DNA of 28,729 bases, from positions 1 to 28,729 of the forward strand of contig DAIUEJ010000035.1 in assembly GCA_036845225.1 (NCBI GenBank), written 5' to 3'. The position numbers and the translations under genes are program-made. The notes beneath the pieces were generated by a model that did no database searches, had not been told where the DNA came from, and saw nothing but the letters and a program-made list of their open reading frames with translations. Below, one piece after another: positions 1 through 5,983 of this stretch; the first letter of the stretch is position 1, and each line of letters opens with the position of its first letter. This DNA comes from FEN-680 sp036845225 (GTDB lineage Bacteria; Actinomycetota; Geothermincolia; Fen-727; Anoxymicrobiaceae).

Positions 1-107
1 TTCCTGCAGCCTTTCGGCACCTCGACGATGACATCCACGATGTCCGGGAACTTCTTTCGGCTCGCGGCCAGGAACAACCGGGTTGCGGCATGTTCCCTCT
101 TTTCCAT
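1..107 (-). CDS. ppa: Inorganic pyrophosphatase, family I, N-terminal fragment (runs off the window)
   Basis: Reading the minus strand from the ATG at 107 gives 35 codons before the window edge, ending in the segment VDVIVEVPKGCR. This resembles the opening strand of soluble family I pyrophosphatases, which typically read like VVEIPKGSRNKYE; the family hydrolyses pyrophosphate to phosphate in the cytoplasm. The start is supported by a GGAGG ribosome site three bases upstream, which is rather close. The first 20 or so residues are longer and more basic than usual, so translation could start further in. The active-site acidic residues lie outside the window, so the call rests on one short motif and is moderate. 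Confidence 0.55.
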   Translation of the reverse strand, partial: MEKREHAATRLFLAASRKKFPDIVDVIVEVPKGCR

Positions 108-283
108 CTACCTCCGTCAGCCATCTTGTCTTGAAACGAGGTAGTTTGCATCTGACAATAAAGGTTCTACGTTTCGTAGCGTTTGGGCCACCACGCCCTA
201 TTTAAAGCCACTTGTCGATATTGCCGATGGCCAAAACACTACCCAAAACTCTGCAAGGTGGTGGTGTTTTTCTGGCCGGAAAA
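108..283. other. Intergenic region between ppa and the integrase remnant
   Basis: No coding sequence is supported here. The base composition is clearly lower in GC than in the rest of the window. An imperfect inverted repeat (GGCCAAAACAC at 229-239 against GTGTTTTTCTGGCC at 264-277) sits immediately upstream of the integrase reading frame, and a small palindrome CTACGtttCGTAG lies near 170-182. Either could be part of a promoter or operator of the old element, but nothing decides this. Confidence 0.4.
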
Positions 284-1114
284 GTGGACTGGGAAATGGC
301 GAGACATGACTACCTGCTTGCCGAACAATTACGGGGCTGAGCCAGCGAACTATGGATGACTACGACACCTATACTCGAAGGTTAATAAAATATGGGTCCT
401 CACAAGAATCTGTGGGTTGAATTCGAGAATTCAGCGGCCGAGCCAGCCATTTTGAGGCCGTAGTCAGGATCTGGACATCGCCCCCATAATGGGTATTTCT
501 AAGCCTCGAGGGTCCTTCGGCCCAAGGGCAGCTGGGGAAGGGTTGTATGAGTTGGAATTGTGGCACGGTTTCAGTGGGGTAAAAACGGCCAGGAAATGGC
601 TTCGCCAAGGGAATTATCGGACAGGTGGCGCCCACAGATTCTTGTGAGGAGCGTAAAATATACTATCTCACCGACCATAACCTTGAATTCAATACTTCCT
701 CGATAAATCATTACCTTGCTTCGCTGACGGTCAGCCAGGTCACTTTGGGCATCAGGACAAAAGTGCTTCGTACTTTTTGCAGATGGTTAACAGCCGAGGG
801 ATATCTGCAGTCCGGCCCGAGGGCGGCAATACCAAACCCGCGTGTCCCGTAGCAGATCCCAGCATTTCTGACAGACGATGACATCAAGAAGTTGATACAT
901 GTTGCGAAGAAGAAACCCCGCGATCTAGCCCTTCTACTTGTATTGCTGATACTGGCATTCGGGCAAGTGAATGTTGTTGCGTGACCTTGGAAAACGTCGT
1001 TCCTGATAACAGGTACTTATGGATCAGGAACGGCAAAGGTGGTAAGAGCAGGTATGTATTCTTCTCGGACATGACCGCTCGAAGCCTCAAGCGCTTAAAC
1101 CCGCATGATAAAGG
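284..1114 (+). pseudogene. Tyrosine recombinase (integrase/XerC-like), multiply disrupted remnant
   Basis: Pieces in successive frames rebuild the N-terminal SAM-like DNA-binding domain and the start of the catalytic domain of a phage-type integrase. From GTG 284 the text runs to AEQLRG, hits TGA at 338-340, and resumes one frame over as LSQRTMDDYDTYTRRLIKY, the usual GLSPRT-type helix. A 260-bp insertion follows, then YLTDHNLEF, INHYLASL and VLRTFCRWLTAEG. An in-frame TAG stands at 850-852. A one-base loss near 947 shifts the frame to DTGIRASE, which carries the first catalytic Arg, and the text continues through NGKGGKSRYVFF. The HxxR and nucleophilic Tyr motifs are absent because the frame runs into a tRNA 3'-end repeat at 1115. 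GC is lower than in the neighbours, consistent with horizontal origin. The family assignment is confident; the exact start is not. Confidence 0.8.
394..653. mobile_element. MITE-like insertion inside the integrase remnant
   Basis: Near-perfect terminal inverted repeats of 23 bp (394-416 and 631-653; the inner 20 bp are exact, with mismatches at the first and third outer bases) bound about 214 bp with no recognisable coding content. An 8-bp direct repeat TAAAATAT lies exactly outside both ends (386-393 and 654-661), as expected for a target-site duplication. The integrase protein text continues on both sides (RRLIKY before, YLTDHN after), which independently marks this stretch as an insertion. 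There is no transposase, so it would be non-autonomous; the parent family is not identified. Confidence 0.7.
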
Positions 1115-1169
1115 ATTGGTGGGGGAGGCTGGATTTGAACCACCCCACGCGCCGCGCGGCGATGGTGCG
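1115..1169. repeat. tRNA-Tyr 3'-end repeat, copy 1 (truncates the integrase, abuts the gap)
   Basis: These 55 bp are identical to 1297-1351. The first 29 bases are the reverse complement of the acceptor and T-arm of the tRNA-Tyr gene at 1538-1622, including the encoded CCA; the rest is a GC-rich non-tRNA sequence. The integrase frame ends where the repeat begins, and the repeat runs straight into the run of Ns. A duplicated tRNA 3' end beside an integrase is the classical form of an attachment site (attL/attR), so I interpret it as one. Confidence 0.75.
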
Positions 1170-1269
1170 NNNNNNNNNNNNNNNNNNNNNNNNNNNNNNN
1201 NNNNNNNNNNNNNNNNNNNNNNNNNNNNNNNNNNNNNNNNNNNNNNNNNNNNNNNNNNNNNNNNNNNNN
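1170..1269. other. Assembly gap (100 Ns)
   Basis: Exactly 100 undetermined bases, the conventional length for a gap of unknown size. Identical 55-bp repeats flank it, so the break was probably caused by the repeat, and the true length and content are unknown. Confidence 0.99.
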
Positions 1270-1351
1270 TGGCATGGTAGGGTGGTGGTCATTTGCATTG
1301 GTGGGGGAGGCTGGATTTGAACCACCCCACGCGCCGCGCGGCGATGGTGCG
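1270..1351. repeat. tRNA-Tyr 3'-end repeat, copy 2, with tRNA downstream flank
   Basis: Bases 1270-1324 are identical to 1509-1563, which is the tRNA-Tyr 3' end plus the sequence just beyond it. Bases 1297-1351 are identical to copy 1 at 1115-1169. This copy is therefore a bridge: one side matches the flank of the intact tRNA gene and the other matches the repeat at the broken integrase. The T-arm sequence TTCAAATCC and the acceptor with CCA are kept, but no full tRNA can be folded from it. Confidence 0.8.
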
Positions 1352-1481
1352 CTTGCCCCGGTAGTCTCTCTTTCCCTGCAGGACCAGACATCGGTGATCT
1401 TTCCGGCCTGTCCTGATTAGAAGTTGATTTGAAATCCTGGCGTGGATGGCGGCGCGCGGTGACCCCGACTCATTATTCGCG
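1352..1481. other. Unassigned segment between the tRNA repeats
   Basis: About 130 bases of higher GC with no recognisable gene. Short frames cross it on the minus strand (for example GKRDYRGKRTIAARRVG, encoded near 1331-1381), but they read on into the tRNA repeat and match no family I know. It may be the inner edge of a lost integrative element. Confidence 0.4.
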
Positions 1482-1554
1482 TCCAGCCTCCCCCACCAAT
1501 GCACGTAATGGCATGGTAGGGTGGTGGTCATTTGCATTGGTGGGGGAGGCTGGA
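1482..1554. repeat. Inverted copy of the tRNA-Tyr acceptor end; 22-bp stem, 29-base loop
   Basis: Bases 1482-1503 are the exact reverse complement of 1533-1554, which lie in the 3' end of the tRNA-Tyr gene and its first downstream bases. Read along the tRNA transcript, the acceptor 3' strand would be followed 29 bases later by its own complement, a potential strong hairpin that competes with tRNA folding or acts as a terminator. It is also a further copy of the putative attachment-site core, in the opposite orientation. Confidence 0.8.
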
Positions 1555-1622
1555 TTTGAACCAGCGTAGGCTGCGCCAACGGATTTACAGTCCGCCCCCT
1601 TTAACCACTCGGGCACTCCCCC
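1538..1622 (-). tRNA. tRNA-Tyr (anticodon GTA)
   Basis: The minus strand folds as a complete class II tRNA. The acceptor GGGGGAG (1616-1622) pairs with CTCCCCC (1542-1548), followed by discriminator A and an encoded CCA (1538-1540). The anticodon loop CTGTAAA has GTA at 1586-1588. A long variable arm follows, and the T-arm is GCTGG-TTCAAAT-CCAGC. The 85-base length suits tRNA-Tyr. It lies downstream of the DUF72 gene on the same strand and has its own promoter-like sequence. Its 3' half is repeated several times in the adjacent 420 bp. Confidence 0.95.
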
Positions 1623-1636
1623 TCCGCAGCGAGATG

Positions 1637-1665
1637 ATGATAGCAGTAGGGTAAGTGGCAGGCAA
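1637..1665 (-). promoter_or_regulatory. Probable promoter of tRNA-Tyr
   Basis: On the minus strand a TTGCCT box (1660-1665) is separated by exactly 17 bases from TATCAT (1637-1642). Transcription would start about seven bases upstream of the mature tRNA 5' end at 1622, leaving a very short leader. Confidence 0.6.
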
Positions 1666-1689
1666 GGAAAGGCGTCATGCCGCGTGGCG

Positions 1690-2532
1690 CTAGAACAGTT
1701 TGTCGGGTGGGCCTTCGACCTCAGGCTCCTCCACAAAATAGAGCTCGCTCCCGAGCAGAGCATGCAACATCTGCTCGAAGGTGCGGGCGTTGGTCGGGGC
1801 CTGCCCCTTGTAGTGGTTATTGAAGATGACATAGACCCTGTCGCTGTTGTCGGAGAGGTCCTCGATCTTCGGCAACCACTCCGCAAGCTCTTCCTCGCTG
1901 TACAGATAGTCGTAACGCTCCCAGGACTCCCGGCCCTGGGCCCACCAGTTGTCGGCGTTGCGCCCGTGCATGCGGACATAGGCGATGCGGCTGGTCAGCG
2001 CGACCCTGGGTGAGGGCAGCCCCTGGAGCCTCGGCTCGTCCACGCAGCAGTAACCGAGGCCGAGAGAGGAAAGCAGGTCGAGCGTCTCGTCCGTCTCCCA
2101 TGACGCGTTCCGAAACTCAACCACGGTGTCCAGGCCTCCCATGCGCTCCGCGAGCTTGTCGAGGTACCGCCTGTTCTGATCGCTGTTCTTGAACGCCCAG
2201 GGGAACTGGGCCAGGACGCACCCCAGCTTCCCGTGGTCCTCCAGGGGCCGTATCGCGCGGCGGAAATCCTCGAACACTTTCTTGCCGTTGCCTATCTCGT
2301 GGGTCATCTCGCGGTTGGCCTTCACGTTGAACTGGAAGCGCGGCGGGGTCCTCTTTGCCATCGAATTGATCCGCTCGGGCTCCGGGATGGCGTAGTAGGT
2401 CGAGTTGATCTCGACCACCGGGAAGTGCCGCGCGTACTCCTCGAGCATGGATGACTGGCGCAGGGCGGGCGGGTAGAAGTTGCCTTTCCAGTCGCTGTAG
2501 CTGAAGCCGGCGGTCCCGACGTAGATCGTCAT
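1690..2532 (-). CDS. DUF72 family TIM-barrel protein (YecE-like)
   Basis: A 280-residue protein beginning IYVGTAGFSYSDWKGNFYP, the hallmark opening of DUF72, with further family motifs EINSTYYAIPEPERI, FNVKANREMTH, LAQFPWAFKNS, VVEFRNASW, AYVRMHGRN and YVIFNNHYKGQAPTNA. The length is normal for the family, which forms a TIM barrel; its biochemical role is not established. The ATG overlaps the stop of the upstream anti-sigma-type kinase gene by four bases (ATGA), so the two are probably translationally coupled, the third member of a short operon with the STAS and kinase genes. Why a DUF72 protein should be tied to a partner-switching module is unclear. Confidence 0.88.
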   Translation of the reverse strand: MTIYVGTAGFSYSDWKGNFYPPALRQSSMLEEYARHFPVVEINSTYYAIPEPERINSMAKRTPPRFQFNVKANREMTHEIGNGKKVFEDFRRAIRPLEDHGKLGCVLAQFPWAFKNSDQNRRYLDKLAERMGGLDTVVEFRNASWETDETLDLLSSLGLGYCCVDEPRLQGLPSPRVALTSRIAYVRMHGRNADNWWAQGRESWERYDYLYSEEELAEWLPKIEDLSDNSDRVYVIFNNHYKGQAPTNARTFEQMLHALLGSELYFVEEPEVEGPPDKLF

Positions 2533-2969
2533 TTTGCCGGGTGCTTGCGCTTCTTCTCCATGTGGACCACGGTGCCTTCCTGGTCACTGGTGATCCAGAC
2601 GTTGTCCATCAGGCCTCGGATGAGCTGGATGCCGCGCCCGTGCAGTGCCATGGCGGGAGCCGGCCCATCTTCCATCGTGCCGGTATCGAACCCCGCGCCC
2701 TGGTCGGTGACGTCGATGACGAGATTTTCAGCCGTGACCAGCGCCTCGAAGTGCATGTTGTTGTCGGCGGGGCAGGCGTGCTGGATTATGTTCTTGAGGG
2801 CTTCCTGGGTCGCGAGCGCCACGTCCTCGGCTTCGCTGTTGAAGCCCTGGGCCTCAGCGAACTTCATGACCTTCTGGCGGGCCCTCAACAGCGATTTCTT
2901 GCCGCAGGGCAGGTCTACTACGAGCCTCCTCGCCGGGTCAGGGGAGGTCTGAGAAGAAGTCTTCGTCAA
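2529..2969 (-). CDS. Anti-sigma-factor-type serine kinase (RsbW-like HATPase)
   Basis: This 146-residue protein is a single GHKL ATPase domain of the RsbW/SpoIIAB type. The N box is EALKNIIQHA, the G1 box is DVTDQGAGFD and the G2 box is HGRGIQLIRGLMD. Such kinases bind a sigma factor or other partner and phosphorylate a cognate STAS antagonist, here very likely the product of the gene immediately upstream. The marked start is TTG at 2969, inside the last codons of the STAS gene (32-bp overlap). No clear ribosome site supports it, and no good later start exists before the conserved domain, so the exact N-terminus is uncertain. No sigma factor or PP2C phosphatase gene is present nearby. Confidence 0.85.
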   Translation of the reverse strand: MTKTSSQTSPDPARRLVVDLPCGKKSLLRARQKVMKFAEAQGFNSEAEDVALATQEALKNIIQHACPADNNMHFEALVTAENLVIDVTDQGAGFDTGTMEDGPAPAMALHGRGIQLIRGLMDNVWITSDQEGTVVHMEKKRKHPAK

Positions 2970-3318
2970 CGTATCCGCCTGTCACGCCTACGTCCTGCAG
3001 CGCCCTGCCGAGGTTGGGGAAAACTCGGAAGATCTTGTCCAGCTCGACCAGCCGCAGGATCTTGAGAATACGGGGGTTATCGATAACGTAAGCGAGCTCG
3101 CCTTCCACGGTCTGGACCTTCTGGTATATCTCGATGAGGCTTCCGATGCCGCTCGAGTCGATGAAAGTCACGCGGGTCATGTCCAGGATCAGGTCGTGCC
3201 GGCGGTCGCCCTCGAGCTTGAGGACCACCTTCCTGAACAGGGGGACGGTGTAGACGTCCAGCTCTCCGACGGGGGTGACTACGTGGTAGCCCTCTTTCTC
3301 CTCTACTTCTATCTCCAA
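2938..3318 (-). CDS. STAS-domain anti-sigma factor antagonist
   Basis: A 126-residue STAS protein of the SpoIIAA/RsbV type. The core is VTPVGELDVYTVPLFRK, then a strand-turn with FIDSSGIGSL, which contains the serine normally phosphorylated by the partner kinase, and a C-terminal RILKILRLVELDKIFRVF helix region. The unphosphorylated form would release the partner of the RsbW-like kinase encoded next. The best start is TTG at 3318 with AGGA just upstream. A tail of about 20 residues after the domain (GGYVDEDFFSDLP) is acidic and slightly longer than in minimal family members. Confidence 0.87.
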   Translation of the reverse strand: MEIEVEEKEGYHVVTPVGELDVYTVPLFRKVVLKLEGDRRHDLILDMTRVTFIDSSGIGSLIEIYQKVQTVEGELAYVIDNPRILKILRLVELDKIFRVFPNLGRALQDVGVTGGYVDEDFFSDLP

Positions 3319-3372
3319 GTCCTGCTTCTTTCCCTTCGTGTGTATGCGTCTGCGCCGGGGCGCAGTCTCAGT

Positions 3373-3789
3373 TTACTTCTTGCCGGCCGCTTTGGCGACG
3401 AGCACGCCGATGGCGACGAGCGCCAGGAGCCAGACCAGCTTGTGGCCCTTCTTCTTGGCCTTCTTGCCTTTCTTGCCCTTCTTCTTCGCGGCGACCTTCT
3501 TCGCGGCTTCCATCGCCTTCTTCTTCTTGCGCCGGCTCATGCCCGCGAGCGCATCTTCCTTGACGTCGGACGGTATCTCCTTGCCCTTCTTCGCGAGCTT
3601 CTCCATCTTACGCGCCGCCTGCTTGCGGGACTTGGCAAGCTCGGACCTCTTGCGGAGCGTGCGGGTCACATAGTTGATGACGATCCCGATCAACATCCGG
3701 ACGACGATGTCAGTGATGTCTCGCTGGGGGGCTTTCTTCAGCGGTGCCTGTGGCTGTTCCTCCGCGGTCTTGCGTAAAGATACCGGCAT
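3373..3789 (-). CDS. Lysine-rich, tail-anchored protein of unknown function
   Basis: About 138 residues, family not recognised. The start is placed at ATG 3789 with GGAGG five bases upstream rather than at the TTG just before it. The first 25 residues are polar. Next comes an amphipathic or hydrophobic stretch (IVVRMLIGIVINYV), then a highly basic middle with runs such as SRRKKKKAMEAAKKVAAKK and KGKKGKKAKKKG, resembling histone H1-like or AlgP-like tails. The protein ends in a hydrophobic helix LVWLLALVAIGVLVAKA followed by GKK. The composition suggests a membrane-tethered protein with a polycationic segment that could bind nucleic acid or anionic lipid; that is inference only. It is codirectional with the STAS/kinase genes, 54 bp upstream. 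Confidence 0.65.
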   Translation of the reverse strand: MPVSLRKTAEEQPQAPLKKAPQRDITDIVVRMLIGIVINYVTRTLRKRSELAKSRKQAARKMEKLAKKGKEIPSDVKEDALAGMSRRKKKKAMEAAKKVAAKKKGKKGKKAKKKGHKLVWLLALVAIGVLVAKAAGKK

Positions 3790-3831
3790 CAAGGCCTCCT
3801 TCAGGTCAAGGGGCGGGGCAATCGAAAGAAA

Positions 3832-4815
3832 CTATACTACAAAGGGCAGAACGTTACCACACTGAACGCAGCGGTTCCCTTCGAGGCCGGAGGCACGCGT
3901 GATATAGCCATCCCGCTCGACCACTTTCTCGCCGCATGCGGGGCAGCAACTGTCTCCCGTGTCCTTGGTGCGCACGTTCCCGAGGTACACGTAATCGAGC
4001 TTCTGCTTCGCCATCTCGTAGGCTTTCTGCAGGGTCGGAAGCGGCGTCGGCTCGATGGTCATCTTGTAGCAGGGGTAGTACGCCGAGAAGTGCAGCGGCG
4101 TGTCGCGTCCAAGCTCCGCGACGAAGTCGATGAGCTTGCTGAGGCCCTCCTCCGAATCGTTCAGGGTCGGGATGAGGAGGTTGGTTATCTCGACGTGGCA
4201 GTCTCGCTTCGCGCGGCGGACGGTGGCAAGCACGGGCTCGAGCTTCGACTTGCATATCTTGCGGTAGAACTCAGGGTCCATCGACTTGACATCGATGTTC
4301 ATCGCGTCGATGTACGGGAGCAGCTCCTCGAACGGATCCGGGTTGATCGAGCCGTTCGTGACCAGCACGTTCTTGAGCCCGCGGTCGCGCACTTTCTTCG
4401 CGCACTCGAGGACGAACTCGAACCACATCAGGGGCTCGTTGTAGGTGTAGGCGACGCCTATCGAGCCGCCGCGGTCAGCCATCGCGGCGACCTCGTCGGA
4501 GCTGATATAGGTCCCCGGCGAGTCACTCTCTATCATCTCCCAGTTCTGACAGAAGTCGCACCGCTGGTTGCAGCCCCTGGTTCCGATGGAGAAGATGGTC
4601 TTTCCCGGGTGGAAGTGGTAGAGGGGCTTCTTCTCGATCGGGTCCAGGTTCGCCGCGAGTACCCTCTCGTAGATGTCCGAGTAGAGCACGCCCTCGTGGT
4701 TCGAGCGCACCATGCAGAACCCGCGCTTGCCGTCGTTGATCTTGCACTCCTGAGGGCACAGGTGGCAGTGAACTTTCCCGTCACCCAGCTTCTCGTAATA
4801 GACGGCCTCTTTCAT
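3832..4815 (-). CDS. amrS: AmmeMemoRadiSam-system radical SAM enzyme
   Basis: A 327-residue radical SAM protein. The SAM-cluster motif is C82-x3-C86-x2-C89 (GCNQRCDFCQNW). Ahead of it is the family's N-terminal cysteine set, HCHLCPQECKINDGKRGFC. Later motifs include YTYNEPLMWFEF, NVLVTNGSINPDPF, DAMNIDVKSMD and HFSAYYPCYKM. A four-cysteine C-terminal knuckle (CPACG...CVQCG) closes the protein. This matches AmrS, often encoded with MEMO1- and AMMECR1-type proteins in anaerobes, but neither partner is visible in this window. ATG 4815 is preferred over TTG 4821 because GGAG lies six bases upstream. The system's physiological substrate is not firmly known. Confidence 0.9.
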   Translation of the reverse strand: MKEAVYYEKLGDGKVHCHLCPQECKINDGKRGFCMVRSNHEGVLYSDIYERVLAANLDPIEKKPLYHFHPGKTIFSIGTRGCNQRCDFCQNWEMIESDSPGTYISSDEVAAMADRGGSIGVAYTYNEPLMWFEFVLECAKKVRDRGLKNVLVTNGSINPDPFEELLPYIDAMNIDVKSMDPEFYRKICKSKLEPVLATVRRAKRDCHVEITNLLIPTLNDSEEGLSKLIDFVAELGRDTPLHFSAYYPCYKMTIEPTPLPTLQKAYEMAKQKLDYVYLGNVRTKDTGDSCCPACGEKVVERDGYITRASGLEGNRCVQCGNVLPFVV

Positions 4816-4887
4816 GTCCAACTCCCGGTACGTGAGCGCCCAAGTATTACAGTCATAACTTCAAGATTCTCGCCTGCAGACCTGCCG

Positions 4888-4921
4888 CTTAACTTCTTGG
4901 GGTCAGGTCCGAAAAGTTAAG
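4888..4921. terminator. Palindrome with GGGGTCAGG core, site A
   Basis: CTTAACTT (4888-4895) pairs with AAGTTAAG (4914-4921). After one mismatch the stem continues with T-A, T-G, G-C and G-C pairs around a core reading GGGGTCAGGTCC on the plus strand. It directly abuts the stop codon of the deacetylase gene (4922-4924). It could serve as a terminator, though no T-run follows. It is one member of a palindrome family in this window. Confidence 0.65.
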
Positions 4922-5926
4922 TCAGTCGGTGATGTCTCGGGCGAATGCGAAGTGGATGCCCTCGGCCTTGAGCGTCTTGACCATCTCGCCCACGACCGCA
5001 GCGGTGTTGGGGCGATGCCAGTGGCAGATGCCGATGGCCGTGCCGTTCTTGCGGGCCAGCCCCGCGAGCTCGCGCATGGCGTTGCGGATGTAGTCCGGCT
5101 CGTTCTGATGGTCGATGAACACCTTGTTCGCTCGCCTGGGCAGGCCAAGCGCCTGGCAGGCGGTGGTCACCTTCGAGCTGACGGAGCTCTTGCTGTCCAC
5201 CACGAAGAAGCCCTTGGACTTGGCCCACTCGACCTCGTAGGTCATCAGGTCGAGCTGGTCGCACCCGCGGCCCCCCTGGTGGTTGTTCATGCCGGTGGCA
5301 CGCGGCACCTTGCTCACGTCTTTATCGAGGGTCGCGAACACGGTCGCCTTGTCCATGCCAGTGGCCAGCTGCCCCGTACCCGCGAAGGATTTGGGGGGTG
5401 CGTTGTCGGTCGGCACGTGCATCATGATCACGTAGCCGCTCGAATACAGGGCTTCCGCGAGCTGCTCGGAGATGGGTGGGTAAGGCATGACCGCGAAACT
5501 CAGCGGAGCATCGATGGCCTGCCACAAGGGGAGCTTGTCGGTGACGTTACCCACGTCGTCCACCACTATCCCTATGGTCGGAGGTGCCGTGTCGGACTTC
5601 TTCTCCACGTGTGGTGGCACGACCGGCTCGGTGAACTGTGCTTTACGGTGCGTGGCTGCCTTGGCAGTGGTGCCGGCCAGAGCGCTCTTGGAGGACTTGC
5701 CCTTGCCGTAGATGATGCCCTTCATCGGGCCCCAGGGGCTCACCACGACCGCAACGACTATGAGGGTCAGAGTCACCGCGATGGCGATGTTGCGGTTTCT
5801 CCTGCCGCGCCGGCGCTTCTCTTCGAGCCGGAAAGACCTGCGCTCCTGAAGACGACGCCCAGCCTCCTTTTCTTCCAGGTCCAGGTAATGGAGATTACGG
5901 CTGTCGTCGTCCATCCGAGTTTTCAA
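4922..5926 (-). CDS. Divergent polysaccharide deacetylase family protein, membrane-anchored
   Basis: A 334-residue protein with a basic N-terminal 45 residues, one transmembrane helix (IAIAVTLTLIVVAVVV), a linker of about 50 residues rich in Ala/Lys/Thr, and an extracytoplasmic domain of about 220 residues. Domain motifs match the YibQ/DUF610 divergent polysaccharide deacetylase family: IGIVVDDVGN, LSFAVMPYPP, MMHVPTDN, GMNNHQGGRGC, GFFVVDSKSS and GICHWHRPN. Members resemble NodB-type deacetylases but often lack proven activity; a cell-envelope role is likely. The start is TTG 5926 with AAGAGG three bases upstream; ATG 5914 is an alternative. The gene follows dapA by 57 bp on the same strand, consistent with an envelope or lysine pathway neighbourhood. 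Confidence 0.85.
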   Translation of the reverse strand: MKTRMDDDSRNLHYLDLEEKEAGRRLQERRSFRLEEKRRRGRRNRNIAIAVTLTLIVVAVVVSPWGPMKGIIYGKGKSSKSALAGTTAKAATHRKAQFTEPVVPPHVEKKSDTAPPTIGIVVDDVGNVTDKLPLWQAIDAPLSFAVMPYPPISEQLAEALYSSGYVIMMHVPTDNAPPKSFAGTGQLATGMDKATVFATLDKDVSKVPRATGMNNHQGGRGCDQLDLMTYEVEWAKSKGFFVVDSKSSVSSKVTTACQALGLPRRANKVFIDHQNEPDYIRNAMRELAGLARKNGTAIGICHWHRPNTAAVVGEMVKTLKAEGIHFAFARDITD

Positions 5927-5983
5927 ACACCTCTTGAGTCGTTGCCGCCCCGTGATCCGGGCGGCCCTTTCCGGGCTCTGTCC

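Noticed and set aside
369..635. An 88-codon minus-strand frame
   Set aside because: It spans the MITE-like element and part of the integrase remnant, with no recognisable motifs and no ribosome site; it is explained by chance.
1087..1579. Several short frames with runs of X or Pro-rich text across the repeats
   Set aside because: They cross the N gap or tRNA repeats and simply translate the repeat sequence.
1473..1979. A 168-codon minus-strand frame containing GGVPEWLKGADCKSVGAAYA
   Set aside because: That string is the well-known false translation of a tRNA gene; the rest is an antiphase reading of the DUF72 gene.
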